A stretch of DNA of 42,869 nt, taken from Phycisphaerae bacterium. GTDB taxonomy: Bacteria > Planctomycetota > Phycisphaerae > Phycisphaerales > SM1A02. A program made the translations under genes and the position numbers. This document shows, piece after piece, positions 1 to 7,560 of the stretch (positions are counted from its first letter, which is position 1; every line of letters starts with the position of its first letter). The notes below the pieces were generated by a model. That model worked only from the letters and a program-made list of their open reading frames with translations, was not told the origin of the DNA and made no database searches. Location of the stretch: positions 1 to 42,869 of the forward strand of contig PARI01000036.1 of the NCBI GenBank assembly GCA_002711415.1, in the 5' to 3' direction.

Positions 1-572
1 TGGAGCGTTCCACCGAGCGTGTCCCACCCGATCTCCCGTTGACGGGCCATCGCAAGGTACATCGCCCAGATGACGCATGCGGGCCCGTTGATCGTCTGGC
101 TGACGGTCACCTGGTCGATCGGGATGTCCGCGTACAGTCGATGCATGTCCTCGATCGTGTCGATGGCGACACCGCACCGACCGACCTCGCCGGAGGACAG
201 CGGATCATCCGAGTCCCGTCCCATCAGGGTTGGAAGATCGAATGCAGTCGAGAGACCGGTATTGGCCTTGGTCCCCTTGGCGTTCTCAAGCAGGTACTTG
301 AAACGGGCGTTGGTGTCGTCGGCCGAACCGAATCCCGCGAACTGTCGCATCGTCCAGAGACGCTTGCGGTACATGGTCTCGTGGATGCCACGGGTGAAGG
401 GGAACTGGCCCGGATCGCCGATCCGCTCGGCAGGCCTGCTCGGGTCTGCGGGGTCTACGGTCTGGACGGACGATGGGCCGTAGACCTGGTCGATTGCATA
501 GCCGGAAAGACTCACGGTCTCGGGGTCGACCGGGTTCGATGATCTGCCTGCGGGGTTTTCTATCGTGCTCAT
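1..572 (-). CDS. Methylmalonyl-CoA mutase family, large-subunit N-terminus (partial)
   Basis: The first 190 codons of a B12-dependent acyl-CoA mutase; the gene runs off the left edge. The ATG at 572 gives a protein starting [10 protein letters not shown]. The N-terminal substrate-barrel signatures are clear: a G-I-H-E-T-M-Y-R stretch, [12 protein letters not shown], then a T-A-F-D-L-P-T loop and G-R-D-S-D. The family interconverts methylmalonyl-CoA and succinyl-CoA, and relatives act on isobutyryl-CoA or 2-hydroxyisobutyryl-CoA. The C-terminal cobalamin-binding part is outside the window, so substrate and subunit type cannot be decided. It lies 66 bp downstream of the hydroxyacyl-CoA dehydrogenase gene on the same strand and probably belongs to the same operon. 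Family assignment is firm; exact substrate is open. Confidence 0.9.
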   Translation of the reverse strand, partial: MSTIENPAGRSSNPVDPETVSLSGYAIDQVYGPSSVQTVDPADPSRPAERIGDPGQFPFTRGIHETMYRKRLWTMRQFAGFGSADDTNARFKYLLENAKGTKANTGLSTAFDLPTLMGRDSDDPLSSGEVGRCGVAIDTIEDMHRLYADIPIDQVTVSQTINGPACVIWAMYLAMARQREIGWDTLGGTL

Positions 573-638
573 TGTGTTCGGTCCTGGGTCACCTGAGAAG
601 GATCATACCTGCTGAACCGGTCAAGCTCGTCAGGCAAT

Positions 639-1499
639 CTACTTGTCGTAGTCGTAGACACCTGCACCGGTCTTGTTGCCCAGCCGACCCGCCGTAACGA
701 GCTGGTGCAGCTTCGGGCAAGGGAAGTACTTCTGGTCCCCGAGCTCTCCGTGGAGAACCATCATGATGTGGTAGCAGACATCGAGACCGATGAAGTCGGC
801 CAGCCTCAGCGGGCCCATCGGGAAGTTGCATCCAAGCTTCATGATTCCATCGATCGCCTCGGGCTCGGCCACACCTTCCATCCAGGCGTAGAACGCCTCG
901 TTGATCATCGGCATCAGCACACGGTTGCTCACGAAACCGGCCCGATCATTGGCCGGGATCGGGGACTTGCCCATCGATTCGGCCAGGGCGATCGTCCGCT
1001 CGGTCGTCTCGGGCGAGGTCTGGAGCCCATTGATGACCTCGACGAGCTTCATGACGGGTACGGGGTTGAAGAAATGCATCCCGATCACCCTGTCGGAAGC
1101 GGACGGGACACTGGCCGCGATGTCGGTGATCGAGATCGAACTGGTGTTCGTGGCCAGGACCGCGCCTGGATCCAGGGCGTCGGCCATCGCGGCGAACAAC
1201 TGCTTCTTCACCTCGATGTTCTCGGTTGCCGCCTCGATGCCCCAGTCACTGCCGGATGCCGAGGCGATCGAATCCTGGTACTCGATGCGTGCCAGGGTGG
1301 CGTCGGCTTCTTCGCGGGTCATGCGTTCCTTCTCGACGTTGCGGTCGAGCGTCTTGGCATGGTATCCCCTGGCTCGCTGAACCTGCTCCTGGTTGATGTC
1401 GATCAGGCGGGTGTTGAATCCGCTGGAGGCGGCCGTCAGGGCGATGCCGGAACCCATGGTTCCCGCACCGATCACCGCTATGGACTTGACATCACTCAT
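639..1499 (-). CDS. 3-hydroxybutyryl-CoA dehydrogenase
   Basis: NAD(P)-dependent oxidation of 3-hydroxyacyl-CoA (usually 3-hydroxybutyryl-CoA) to the 3-oxo form, cytoplasmic. At 286 residues it is the usual length for the single-domain-pair enzymes (Hbd/PaaH/MmgB). The Rossmann motif G-A-G-T-M-G is at residues 11-16, the catalytic His at 142 in H-F-F-N-P-V-P, and the partner Glu near 154. The C-terminal domain contains G-P-L-R-L-A-D-F-I-G-L-D. I chose the ATG at 1499 because GGAGGT sits 10 bp before it and the protein then starts like family members; an in-frame ATG at 1517 would add six residues. It lies 38 bp after the citrate synthase gene. The order resembles the B. subtilis mmg operon (mmgB beside mmgD and a PrpB-like lyase). 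Confidence 0.93.
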   Translation of the reverse strand: MSDVKSIAVIGAGTMGSGIALTAASSGFNTRLIDINQEQVQRARGYHAKTLDRNVEKERMTREEADATLARIEYQDSIASASGSDWGIEAATENIEVKKQLFAAMADALDPGAVLATNTSSISITDIAASVPSASDRVIGMHFFNPVPVMKLVEVINGLQTSPETTERTIALAESMGKSPIPANDRAGFVSNRVLMPMINEAFYAWMEGVAEPEAIDGIMKLGCNFPMGPLRLADFIGLDVCYHIMMVLHGELGDQKYFPCPKLHQLVTAGRLGNKTGAGVYDYDK

Positions 1500-1537
1500 C
1501 TGGAACGTGACCTCCATCCCACCCGGGTTCTCCGGGA

Positions 1538-2692
1538 TCAGGAATCATTCCATGAACGCAGTTCCGGACCGGAGTACTCGGCCAGCGGCCTGATGATCCG
1601 GTTGTTCTGGTGCTGCTCCATGATGTGTGCACACCAACCGGTGATCCGGCTGGCAACGAAGATCGGCGTGTACTGGGGCACGGGGATGCCCATCGCGAAG
1701 TACGTCATGCCGCATGGAAAATCGACGTTGGGATGGATGTTCTTGTCACGGAGCATGATCTCCTGGACGGCATCACCGAGATCGAACAGGGCCTGCTGGG
1801 CCTGGTTCTCCGCCTCGACGTACCGGAGACCCCAGTCTCGAAGGATGCCGGCACGGTGATCGCCGTTCTTGTAGACCCGGTGACCGAAGCCCATGAGCTT
1901 CTTCTTGCTGTCGAAGGCCTGCTGCATCCACTGGTCGACGGTCATGCTTCCATCGGCCGTGTCATCCATGATCTCCTTGAGCATGTCCATGGCCGCCTCG
2001 TTGGCACCACCATGCAGGTTGCCCTTGAGGGCACCGATGGCTCCGCAGACGGCCGAGTGCATGTCGCTGTTGGTCGAAGCGATCACCCTGGAGGTGAAGG
2101 TCGAGGCGTTGAAGTCATGTTCGGCATAGAGAACAAGCGAAACGTCCATGACCTTGGCGGCGAACTCCCCCTGGACCTGCCCGGTCATCCCGAGCAGCAG
2201 GTTGGCCGCATGGCTCAGCGACGGATCCGGCTGGACAGGATCGTTGCCGTCGATGGTTCGCTGGATCAGGCCGATCATCGTGCCGATCTGGGCCAGCAGT
2301 CGCTTGGACTTGCGCAGCTCGGCTTCCGGCGAGTTGTCCTCGCAGTCGGGATCCAGGTGCGAAGCGAGCGATACACCGGTTCGAAGCAGGCTCATCGGGT
2401 GGGCCTGCGGGTTGGCCCTGACCGCATCAACGAGCATCGAGACCAGGGCGTCCGGCAGTGGACGGTACCCGGCGAGTTCCTCCGTGAAGTCGGCGAGTTC
2501 CTGATCACTGGGCTTGTGACCCACGAGCAGGAGGTGGCTGACCTCCTCGAAGGTGGTGTTGGCTGCAAGATCTGCGATCTCGTATCCCCTGTAGATCAAC
2601 TGGGTCTGGTTGACCGAGCAGACCTCGGTCTGCCCGATGGTCTGTCCTGCGAGTCCGCGTGTATCTGGTGTCTTGGTAGTCGTTGGGGCCAT
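1538..2692 (-). CDS. Citrate synthase / 2-methylcitrate synthase
   Basis: Condenses acetyl-CoA or propionyl-CoA with oxaloacetate. The protein has 384 residues, the length of the short citrate synthases that include PrpC and MmgD. Catalytic residues are visible: His227 in N-L-H-G-G-A, His271 in G-F-G-H-R-V-Y and Asp324 in N-V-D-F-P-C-G. The start at 2692 follows GGAAGGAAT at good spacing; a longer reading to 2761 has no support. A 2-methylisocitrate lyase gene lies nearby and a hydroxyacyl-CoA dehydrogenase directly downstream, so methylcitrate synthase is a reasonable reading, but motifs do not separate the two activities. The upstream gap is shared with a divergent lipoprotein gene. Enzyme class is sure; substrate preference is inferred from neighbours. 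Confidence 0.92.
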   Translation of the reverse strand: MAPTTTKTPDTRGLAGQTIGQTEVCSVNQTQLIYRGYEIADLAANTTFEEVSHLLLVGHKPSDQELADFTEELAGYRPLPDALVSMLVDAVRANPQAHPMSLLRTGVSLASHLDPDCEDNSPEAELRKSKRLLAQIGTMIGLIQRTIDGNDPVQPDPSLSHAANLLLGMTGQVQGEFAAKVMDVSLVLYAEHDFNASTFTSRVIASTNSDMHSAVCGAIGALKGNLHGGANEAAMDMLKEIMDDTADGSMTVDQWMQQAFDSKKKLMGFGHRVYKNGDHRAGILRDWGLRYVEAENQAQQALFDLGDAVQEIMLRDKNIHPNVDFPCGMTYFAMGIPVPQYTPIFVASRITGWCAHIMEQHQNNRIIRPLAEYSGPELRSWNDS

Positions 2693-2763
2693 GAACAATA
2701 TTCCTTCCAGGTGCTGACAATCCCCTGCCGGCATGAAGCTCGAGCTCCAAGGGGGGATCATCT

Positions 2764-2772
2764 ATCGTAGCA
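2764..2772 (-). promoter_or_regulatory. Possible extended -10 of the citrate synthase operon
   Basis: On the minus strand TGC-TACGAT reads as an extended -10 element about 70 bp upstream of the start at 2692. No good -35 is present. A 10-bp perfect palindrome AGCTCGAGCT lies at 2737-2746, just downstream of the expected transcription start, and could be an operator. Weak support. Confidence 0.25.
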
Positions 2773-2846
2773 TGTACTCACGAATGGGGTTGCTGGCGAG
2801 CTGCCACCCCATCACCAGGACGACGGGAACGCGGAGACTCCAGCAC

Positions 2847-3467
2847 ATGAACATGAAAATCCGGTTCATTCTCCTTGGAATGCTGGCCACGGGCTGTGCG
2901 TCGGTGATCCAGGGGCCGACCGAGGCCCCCTCGCCCGATCCAGAGTTGAACAGCCTGGTCACGAAGCTGCAGGGGAACTACACCACGCCCGAATCCGCAG
3001 GTCCGAGGGATCAGTACGACCTGCATATCGTTCCGATCTGGAACGACCTGGAACAGAGCCGCTGGATCTACGTCGAGATCAACCGGCAGGGCGAGTCCCG
3101 ACCGATGGTGCAGCATGTCTACCAGTTGCGTCATGACGCCAGGGGAACGATCGAGGCGATCCAGTTCGACCTGCCCGGTTCCGGACGTGAATTCATAGGC
3201 GCCTGGCGGTCACGTCAGCCGTTGAACTCGCTCGTACCTGAACTGCTGATCCCACGATTCCCATGCTCGTTGCAGGTCAGGCTGGTCGATGGTGAGTTCA
3301 TCGGGCAGATGCAGGGCACCGGGTGCATGCTGGACAACAGTGACAGGAACTACTACCAGCGTGGCTTCGTCGCAGGCGGATCAACGATCAACTGGACGGA
3401 GAACATCGTTCGGCCAGGGACTCGCGGCAACCAGTACCTGACCATCGACTTCGTGAAGGCGGGCTGA
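2847..3467 (+). CDS. CpcT/CpeT-family-like lipoprotein
   Basis: Predicted outer-envelope lipoprotein of 206 residues. The start at 2847 gives a short basic N-terminus, a hydrophobic segment and a lipobox ending in Cys (L-A-T-G-C, residues 14-18), so signal peptidase II processing is likely. The mature part resembles the CpcT/CpeT fold: an L-Q-G-N-Y opening, a central W-I-Y-V-E strand followed by a V-Y-Q-L-R strand, and a late G-Q-M-Q-G-T-G-C element. In cyanobacteria CpcT attaches bilins to phycobiliproteins; related proteins occur in non-phototrophs with no known role, so no lyase activity is claimed here. Transcribed divergently from the citrate synthase gene and ending 3 bp before the convergent prpB gene. 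Fold assignment is moderate. Confidence 0.7.
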   Translation: MNMKIRFILLGMLATGCASVIQGPTEAPSPDPELNSLVTKLQGNYTTPESAGPRDQYDLHIVPIWNDLEQSRWIYVEINRQGESRPMVQHVYQLRHDARGTIEAIQFDLPGSGREFIGAWRSRQPLNSLVPELLIPRFPCSLQVRLVDGEFIGQMQGTGCMLDNSDRNYYQRGFVAGGSTINWTENIVRPGTRGNQYLTIDFVKAG

Positions 3468-3470
3468 GGC

Positions 3471-4379
3471 TCAGGACTGTTCCGTGCCGGGAGGCGGGCT
3501 TGCGGCCTCGGCACGGCTGTTACCGCTGGGAAATACCCACTGCCTGTCAGGCGAGTAGTCCAGCAGTTCATAGAGTTGGGCCCTGGTCTGCATCCGATCA
3601 AGGACGCTGCCCATGGAGCCGTCCTGGGAAAGAACCGAGAGCCCCTCCTCGACCGCACCCATGGCCAGTCGCATCAGGCTCAACGGGAAGATCACCATGT
3701 CGTAGCCGGCCTGGCTGAAGCTGGAGACCGTGATGTCAGGGGTCTTCCCGAACTCGGTCATGTTGGCCAGCAAGAGGCCCGGGCAGCGATCGGCGAACTC
3801 GACGAATTCGTCAAGGCTCCTGAGGCCCTCGGGAAAGATCATGTCGGCACCCGCCGAGCGGTACTGCATGGCCCGGTCGACGGCGTCGTCCATCCCGGTC
3901 ACGCCGCGTGCGTCCGTCCTGGCGACCACGAGGAAGTCCGGGGCGATCCTATGCGAGACGGCCGCCTCGATCTTCCGGCACATCTCGTCGGCGGGCACCA
4001 ACTGCTTTCCATCAAGGTGGCCGCATCGCTTCGGGAAGACCTGGTCCTCGATGTGCATCCCTGCGGCACCGGCCCGCTCATACTCATTGACGGTTCGGAT
4101 CACCGACTCGACCTGTCCGTATCCGGTATCGGCATCGGCCAGCACCGGGAGGCCCGATGCATCGGCGATCTGTCGGATTGTGCGGGCGACCTCCTCCAAT
4201 GTCAGCAGCCCGATGTCAGGGAAGCCGGCGACATTGGCCGTCGCTCCACCGGAAACGTAGCAGGCATCGAATCCAGCAGTGGCCACGGCACGGGCGACCA
4301 GGGCGTTGAAGGCGCCCGGCGCCACGACGGTGCTCGTCTTCAGAAGTTCACGCAGCCTGTGCCCTGGATGATCGTTCAT
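3471..4379 (-). CDS. prpB: 2-methylisocitrate lyase (PrpB type)
   Basis: Member of the isocitrate lyase/PEP mutase superfamily. PrpB cleaves 2-methylisocitrate to pyruvate and succinate in the methylcitrate cycle. The 302-residue protein has the catalytic K-R-C-G-H at 117-121, the D-A-D-T-G-Y-G metal/substrate loop at 82-88, then V-A-R-T-D-A, A-N-M-T-E-F-G and a C-terminal M-Q-T-R-x-x-L-Y-E-L, all in the PrpB order. The start at 4379 follows GAGGAACTCGC; an upstream ATG at 4433 lies well inside the kinase gene and is unlikely. The first 32 bp overlap the 3' end of the kinase gene on the same strand, so the two may be co-transcribed. No prpD gene is seen in this window. Oxaloacetate decarboxylase-like relatives are an alternative, but KRCGH favours a lyase. 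Confidence 0.9.
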   Translation of the reverse strand: MNDHPGHRLRELLKTSTVVAPGAFNALVARAVATAGFDACYVSGGATANVAGFPDIGLLTLEEVARTIRQIADASGLPVLADADTGYGQVESVIRTVNEYERAGAAGMHIEDQVFPKRCGHLDGKQLVPADEMCRKIEAAVSHRIAPDFLVVARTDARGVTGMDDAVDRAMQYRSAGADMIFPEGLRSLDEFVEFADRCPGLLLANMTEFGKTPDITVSSFSQAGYDMVIFPLSLMRLAMGAVEEGLSVLSQDGSMGSVLDRMQTRAQLYELLDYSPDRQWVFPSGNSRAEAASPPPGTEQS

Positions 4380-6507
4380 GCGAGTTCCTCGTTGAACCGG
4401 CATGATTATCGCAGAATACGGCCGAGGATGCATGCACCTGGTCCGGCCATGCAGACCGGCGTGTCCGTGGTTCGGCCGAGGCGATCGGTTCCAGAGGAAC
4501 GACGACCTTCATGAGCGGTTCACGGGCGTCGCCCGAGGGACCGGTGTCCCGCGCGATCCAGATCATCCCGGTATAGCCACCGGCCTTCAGCGCGACCTGC
4601 CATCGGGTAACGGCCGACTCATCGTCGAGATCCCCCTCGATCGCAAGAATCGACAGGAGTCGGGCCTGGGCGCTGATGTCCTCGAGGACGACCTCGCACC
4701 CGGACTGGCTCAACGCATCCAGAACATGCCTGACCGTGCGATCGGCGAACCCGGTGGCCAGGCCGGTCTCGTTGACCACGATCAGGCGCGCGCCGTCGCC
4801 AATCGACGGATGCAGATCCTCCAAGCCCTGCAGCCCGGTCGCGGCCAACTCGTACTCGTTGACGGGAATGATCCTCGACCAGGTGTTCGTCGAACGCTCG
4901 ATCCGAGCCAGTGAGTGATAGTGGTCTCCCGAAGTGCCGTGGGATCCGATGTCCATGATCAGCGAGAGCAGGAACCCCAGCGACAGGAGGACGATGGCAA
5001 ACCCGACGAACCGGCGCACGTTCCCACGGGTCAGTCGCTGGTTGAGCCTCGAACCGGTGGTGGTCGCAGCCTGTCTCACACGCGAGCTCATGGTGGAGAC
5101 GGCACTGCCGAAGCCGGCCGTGATGTTGCTACGAGGGCTGCGAGCAGCATGGCTCGTTGATGCCGGCGTGGCCAGGGGTCGATGCGCCGGCTTCTCCGCA
5201 CCGGACTTCGCCGATCCGCGGAGCGAGGGCAGGTCCGCAGGAACCAAGACGTATGGATCCTCGCTGGCCATGACTGCGGCCAGATCGGCGAGCATGGATT
5301 CGGCGCTCTGATAGCGCTTGGCGTAGTCGGTCATCGCGCGTCGGATGATCCACCGGACCACTTCGGGCGATCGCCGGTCGAACCGGCTGAGCACGCCATG
5401 GGCCGGGAACGTGTTCTCCATCATGAAGTAGAGCACGGCGCCTGCACCGTAGACATCGAAGAGCGCTCCATCCACCTGGTGGACCTTGACACCGCGAAGT
5501 GCCTGTCGAACCATCTCCGGATCGCGGAAGTACTCGGTGCCATGGGTCGTCAGAGTCATCTCGCTTCGAAGCGGCGTGATCAGCCCGAGGTCGACGAGCC
5601 AGGCCCTGTCGGGGGTGACGATCACGTTTTCCGGCTTGACGTCCTTGTGCCAGAGTCCCTCCCGGTGGTACGTGCACAGGGTGTGCACCAGGTCATGCTC
5701 GATCTCCAACACGCGACGAAGCTGCTCGATTTGGAGGCCCTGACCATCGGTCGCGGCGTGGAGTGACCGGGTCACGGCATTGATGGTCTCACCCTCGTGG
5801 TACGGCATCACGTAGTAGAAACGCTCCTGATCCAGTTCATGCTCCAGGACGAGCCCGAGCGAACGTGCCGCCTCGAGCGACCTGGACTCCCGGACGATCT
5901 GCGGAAGTGTCGATCCCTGGCCGACGTGAAAGCTCTTGATGACCACCAGATCGGGGATCGATGTACCGGACTCCTGGTGCTCTCTCGTCGGACACGCGAC
6001 AACCAGGCGTGCACCCGATCCGCCGGGCGGCAGCGTGCGCTGGACGACGTAGCCAGGGAACTCGCCCACGGGTGATGCCAGGGCCGGCGTGGCCGGGGCA
6101 ACCGGTCGTGGACGGGTCGCAGGCCTGATCGGCCAGAGGCACACCAGGTGCAGTGGACGCCTCACGAGGAGGTACCAGCATGCGTTCAGTGCACGGATGT
6201 TCTCCGCCCCGAGGGTCTCGGCAAGCCGGTCGGCCGCCTGCCAGCGACCGAACATAGTCGCGATGATGACCAACGGAACCATGATGACGTTCGCAATGAG
6301 ATTCGTCACGATGATCAGGACGTCCCCCACCGACGCGAAGAACCAGCTCCAGGTTCGGCTGAATACCCAGCAGAACCCTAGGAACACAGGCCTGATCATC
6401 CGGAGGCTCAAGTACACCAGGACACCGATGCAGAGCATCCATATAAAGATGGCCCACAAGGTGTCAGGAGGAGAACCTGTCACAACAGAACATGTAAAAG
6501 GCACCAT
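4348..6507 (-). CDS. Membrane-anchored Ser/Thr protein kinase
   Basis: Hanks-type kinase of 719 residues. Two or three hydrophobic segments occupy residues 17-87. The kinase domain spans about 150-415: Lys191 (V-V-I-K-S-F), C-helix Glu near 207-212, catalytic H-K-D at 287-289 with K-P-E-N, D-L-G at 306-308 in place of DFG, G-T-E-Y-F-R-D-P-E activation segment and a D-V-Y-G-A-G F-helix. A basic, Ser/Thr-rich linker leads to a transmembrane helix at 499-520, then about 200 residues likely outside the membrane that could sense a signal. The glycine loop is degenerate (P-P-G-G-S-G). It starts 24 bp after the sigma factor gene on the same strand, so the pair is probably an operon in which the kinase acts on, or with, the sigma factor. 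Substrate unknown. Confidence 0.88.
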   Translation of the reverse strand: MVPFTCSVVTGSPPDTLWAIFIWMLCIGVLVYLSLRMIRPVFLGFCWVFSRTWSWFFASVGDVLIIVTNLIANVIMVPLVIIATMFGRWQAADRLAETLGAENIRALNACWYLLVRRPLHLVCLWPIRPATRPRPVAPATPALASPVGEFPGYVVQRTLPPGGSGARLVVACPTREHQESGTSIPDLVVIKSFHVGQGSTLPQIVRESRSLEAARSLGLVLEHELDQERFYYVMPYHEGETINAVTRSLHAATDGQGLQIEQLRRVLEIEHDLVHTLCTYHREGLWHKDVKPENVIVTPDRAWLVDLGLITPLRSEMTLTTHGTEYFRDPEMVRQALRGVKVHQVDGALFDVYGAGAVLYFMMENTFPAHGVLSRFDRRSPEVVRWIIRRAMTDYAKRYQSAESMLADLAAVMASEDPYVLVPADLPSLRGSAKSGAEKPAHRPLATPASTSHAARSPRSNITAGFGSAVSTMSSRVRQAATTTGSRLNQRLTRGNVRRFVGFAIVLLSLGFLLSLIMDIGSHGTSGDHYHSLARIERSTNTWSRIIPVNEYELAATGLQGLEDLHPSIGDGARLIVVNETGLATGFADRTVRHVLDALSQSGCEVVLEDISAQARLLSILAIEGDLDDESAVTRWQVALKAGGYTGMIWIARDTGPSGDAREPLMKVVVPLEPIASAEPRTRRSAWPDQVHASSAVFCDNHAGSTRNSHERSSRAQAA

Positions 6508-6531
6508 ACTGAAGCTCTCGTGGGCTGCGGA

Positions 6532-7269
6532 TCAGGCGAGCTGGATACCGGCCTGGTCCTTGTGTTCGTGGATCGAATGCTGGACATGGAGTTCGGAGAG
6601 GGCGTCATCGAACATCGTGTCCGAACCGACCAAGCCTGCCTGGAGCGGTTCCTGCAGCTCCTCCTTGGTGAAGCTGTACATGGTGATGATCGATTCCAGT
6701 TGCATCCGGAGCATGTTCCGGATCCGACCGAGATGACGACTGACGGTCGGCTCGCTGATGCCCAGCGCGGCCGAGACCGTCCTGCCGGGCTGGTTCTCGA
6801 AGACGCGCATCCTGTAGACCTGGAACTGGATGAAATCAGCCTCGGACTCGACCTGGCGCACGGCTGCATGGACCTTGGCAAGGAAGACCCGATGCTCGTA
6901 GGCCTTTTCCGGTTGCGGGATGCGTGACTCGGGAACGGCACCATCGAAGAGTGAACCCGGTCGCCTGCCGCTGCCTCGCTTGGAGGCGTTGCGCCGATCC
7001 ATCTCGTCACCGAAACAGTGCCTCGCGATTGCCAGCAGCCAGGTGCTGAAGCGGACGCCTCGCTCCGGATCGAAACGGTGGATCGACTTGGACAGCTCCG
7101 CAAGAGTCTCCTGCGTGAGATCCCGGACGGTCTCCAGCCCGACGTACCCGCGACCCCAGCGTGTCAGCTGGGAACGGATCACCGGGCCGAACGTCTCCCA
7201 GAGCTCGAACCAGGCCGCTTCGTCGCGATCACGGAGTCGCTTGATGAATGTCGTGGTCAGGGTGTTCAT
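6532..7269 (-). CDS. ECF-like sigma-70 family factor linked to the kinase
   Basis: RNA polymerase sigma factor with regions 2 and 4 only, 245 residues from the chosen ATG at 7269 (AGGA 11 bp upstream; an ATG at 7314 would add 15 residues without a ribosome site). Region 2 covers about 1-90 with R-D-L-T-Q-E-T and R-F-S-T-W-L-L-A-I-A-R; region 4 at about 125-190 ends in a helix-turn-helix around I-S-E-P-T-V-S-R-H-L-G-R-I. A further 55 acidic/His-containing residues follow region 4, which is longer than a minimal ECF factor. No anti-sigma gene is adjacent; instead a Ser/Thr kinase gene follows after 24 bp. ECF groups genetically linked to kinases are known in Planctomycetes. Phosphorylation-controlled activity is an inference. 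Confidence 0.87.
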   Translation of the reverse strand: MNTLTTTFIKRLRDRDEAAWFELWETFGPVIRSQLTRWGRGYVGLETVRDLTQETLAELSKSIHRFDPERGVRFSTWLLAIARHCFGDEMDRRNASKRGSGRRPGSLFDGAVPESRIPQPEKAYEHRVFLAKVHAAVRQVESEADFIQFQVYRMRVFENQPGRTVSAALGISEPTVSRHLGRIRNMLRMQLESIITMYSFTKEELQEPLQAGLVGSDTMFDDALSELHVQHSIHEHKDQAGIQLA

Positions 7270-7321
7270 TGGATGCACATCCTGTTGTTGGGAGGTGGGC
7301 CCCGTATTTTGCATGGATCAT

Positions 7322-7343
7322 GCCCGGATTGATCAATCGGGGC
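7322..7343. promoter_or_regulatory. 22-bp near-palindrome upstream of the sigma factor gene
   Basis: A 12-bp perfect palindrome GATTGATCAATC (7327-7338) is extended to 22 bp by GCCC/GGGC arms with one mismatched pair. Read on the minus strand, its centre contains TTGATC, a plausible -35 element, 17 bp before TGCAAA. The position 53-74 bp upstream of the sigma gene start suggests an operator or autoregulatory site. Palindrome is seen directly; function is inferred. Confidence 0.4.
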
Positions 7344-7378
7344 GGGGCCCGGGATCGCACCCTGCATCATAGGACATC

Positions 7379-7399
7379 AAAAAGGGGGCACGAAGCCCC
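7379..7399 (-). terminator. Minus-strand Rho-independent terminator or attenuator
   Basis: On the minus strand GGGGC-TTCGT-GCCCC is followed by CTTTTTG. The T-run is only on this strand, so it would stop leftward transcripts before they reach the sigma factor gene. No minus-strand gene is seen between here and 7521, so it may insulate the sigma gene or end a short leader RNA. The stem is short. Confidence 0.4.
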
Positions 7400-7560
7400 A
7401 AACCGGCTCAGGAACGAGAGATTTAAGGGTGCGATGAAATCAGCATGCACGGAGTCCCAACAAGGTCCTGGAGGCTTGAAGAGCCCCTGGAACAGTTGGA
7501 ATCAACGAAAGGAACGATCTCATGTTCAGTATCAGCCGTTAAGTCATTCGATGGGCAATC

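Noticed and set aside
705-1859. Long plus-strand reading frame opposite the dehydrogenase and citrate synthase genes
   Set aside because: It is the mirror of well-supported minus-strand genes; its product is Asp/Gly/Arg-rich with no recognisable motif, as expected from GC-rich antisense frames.
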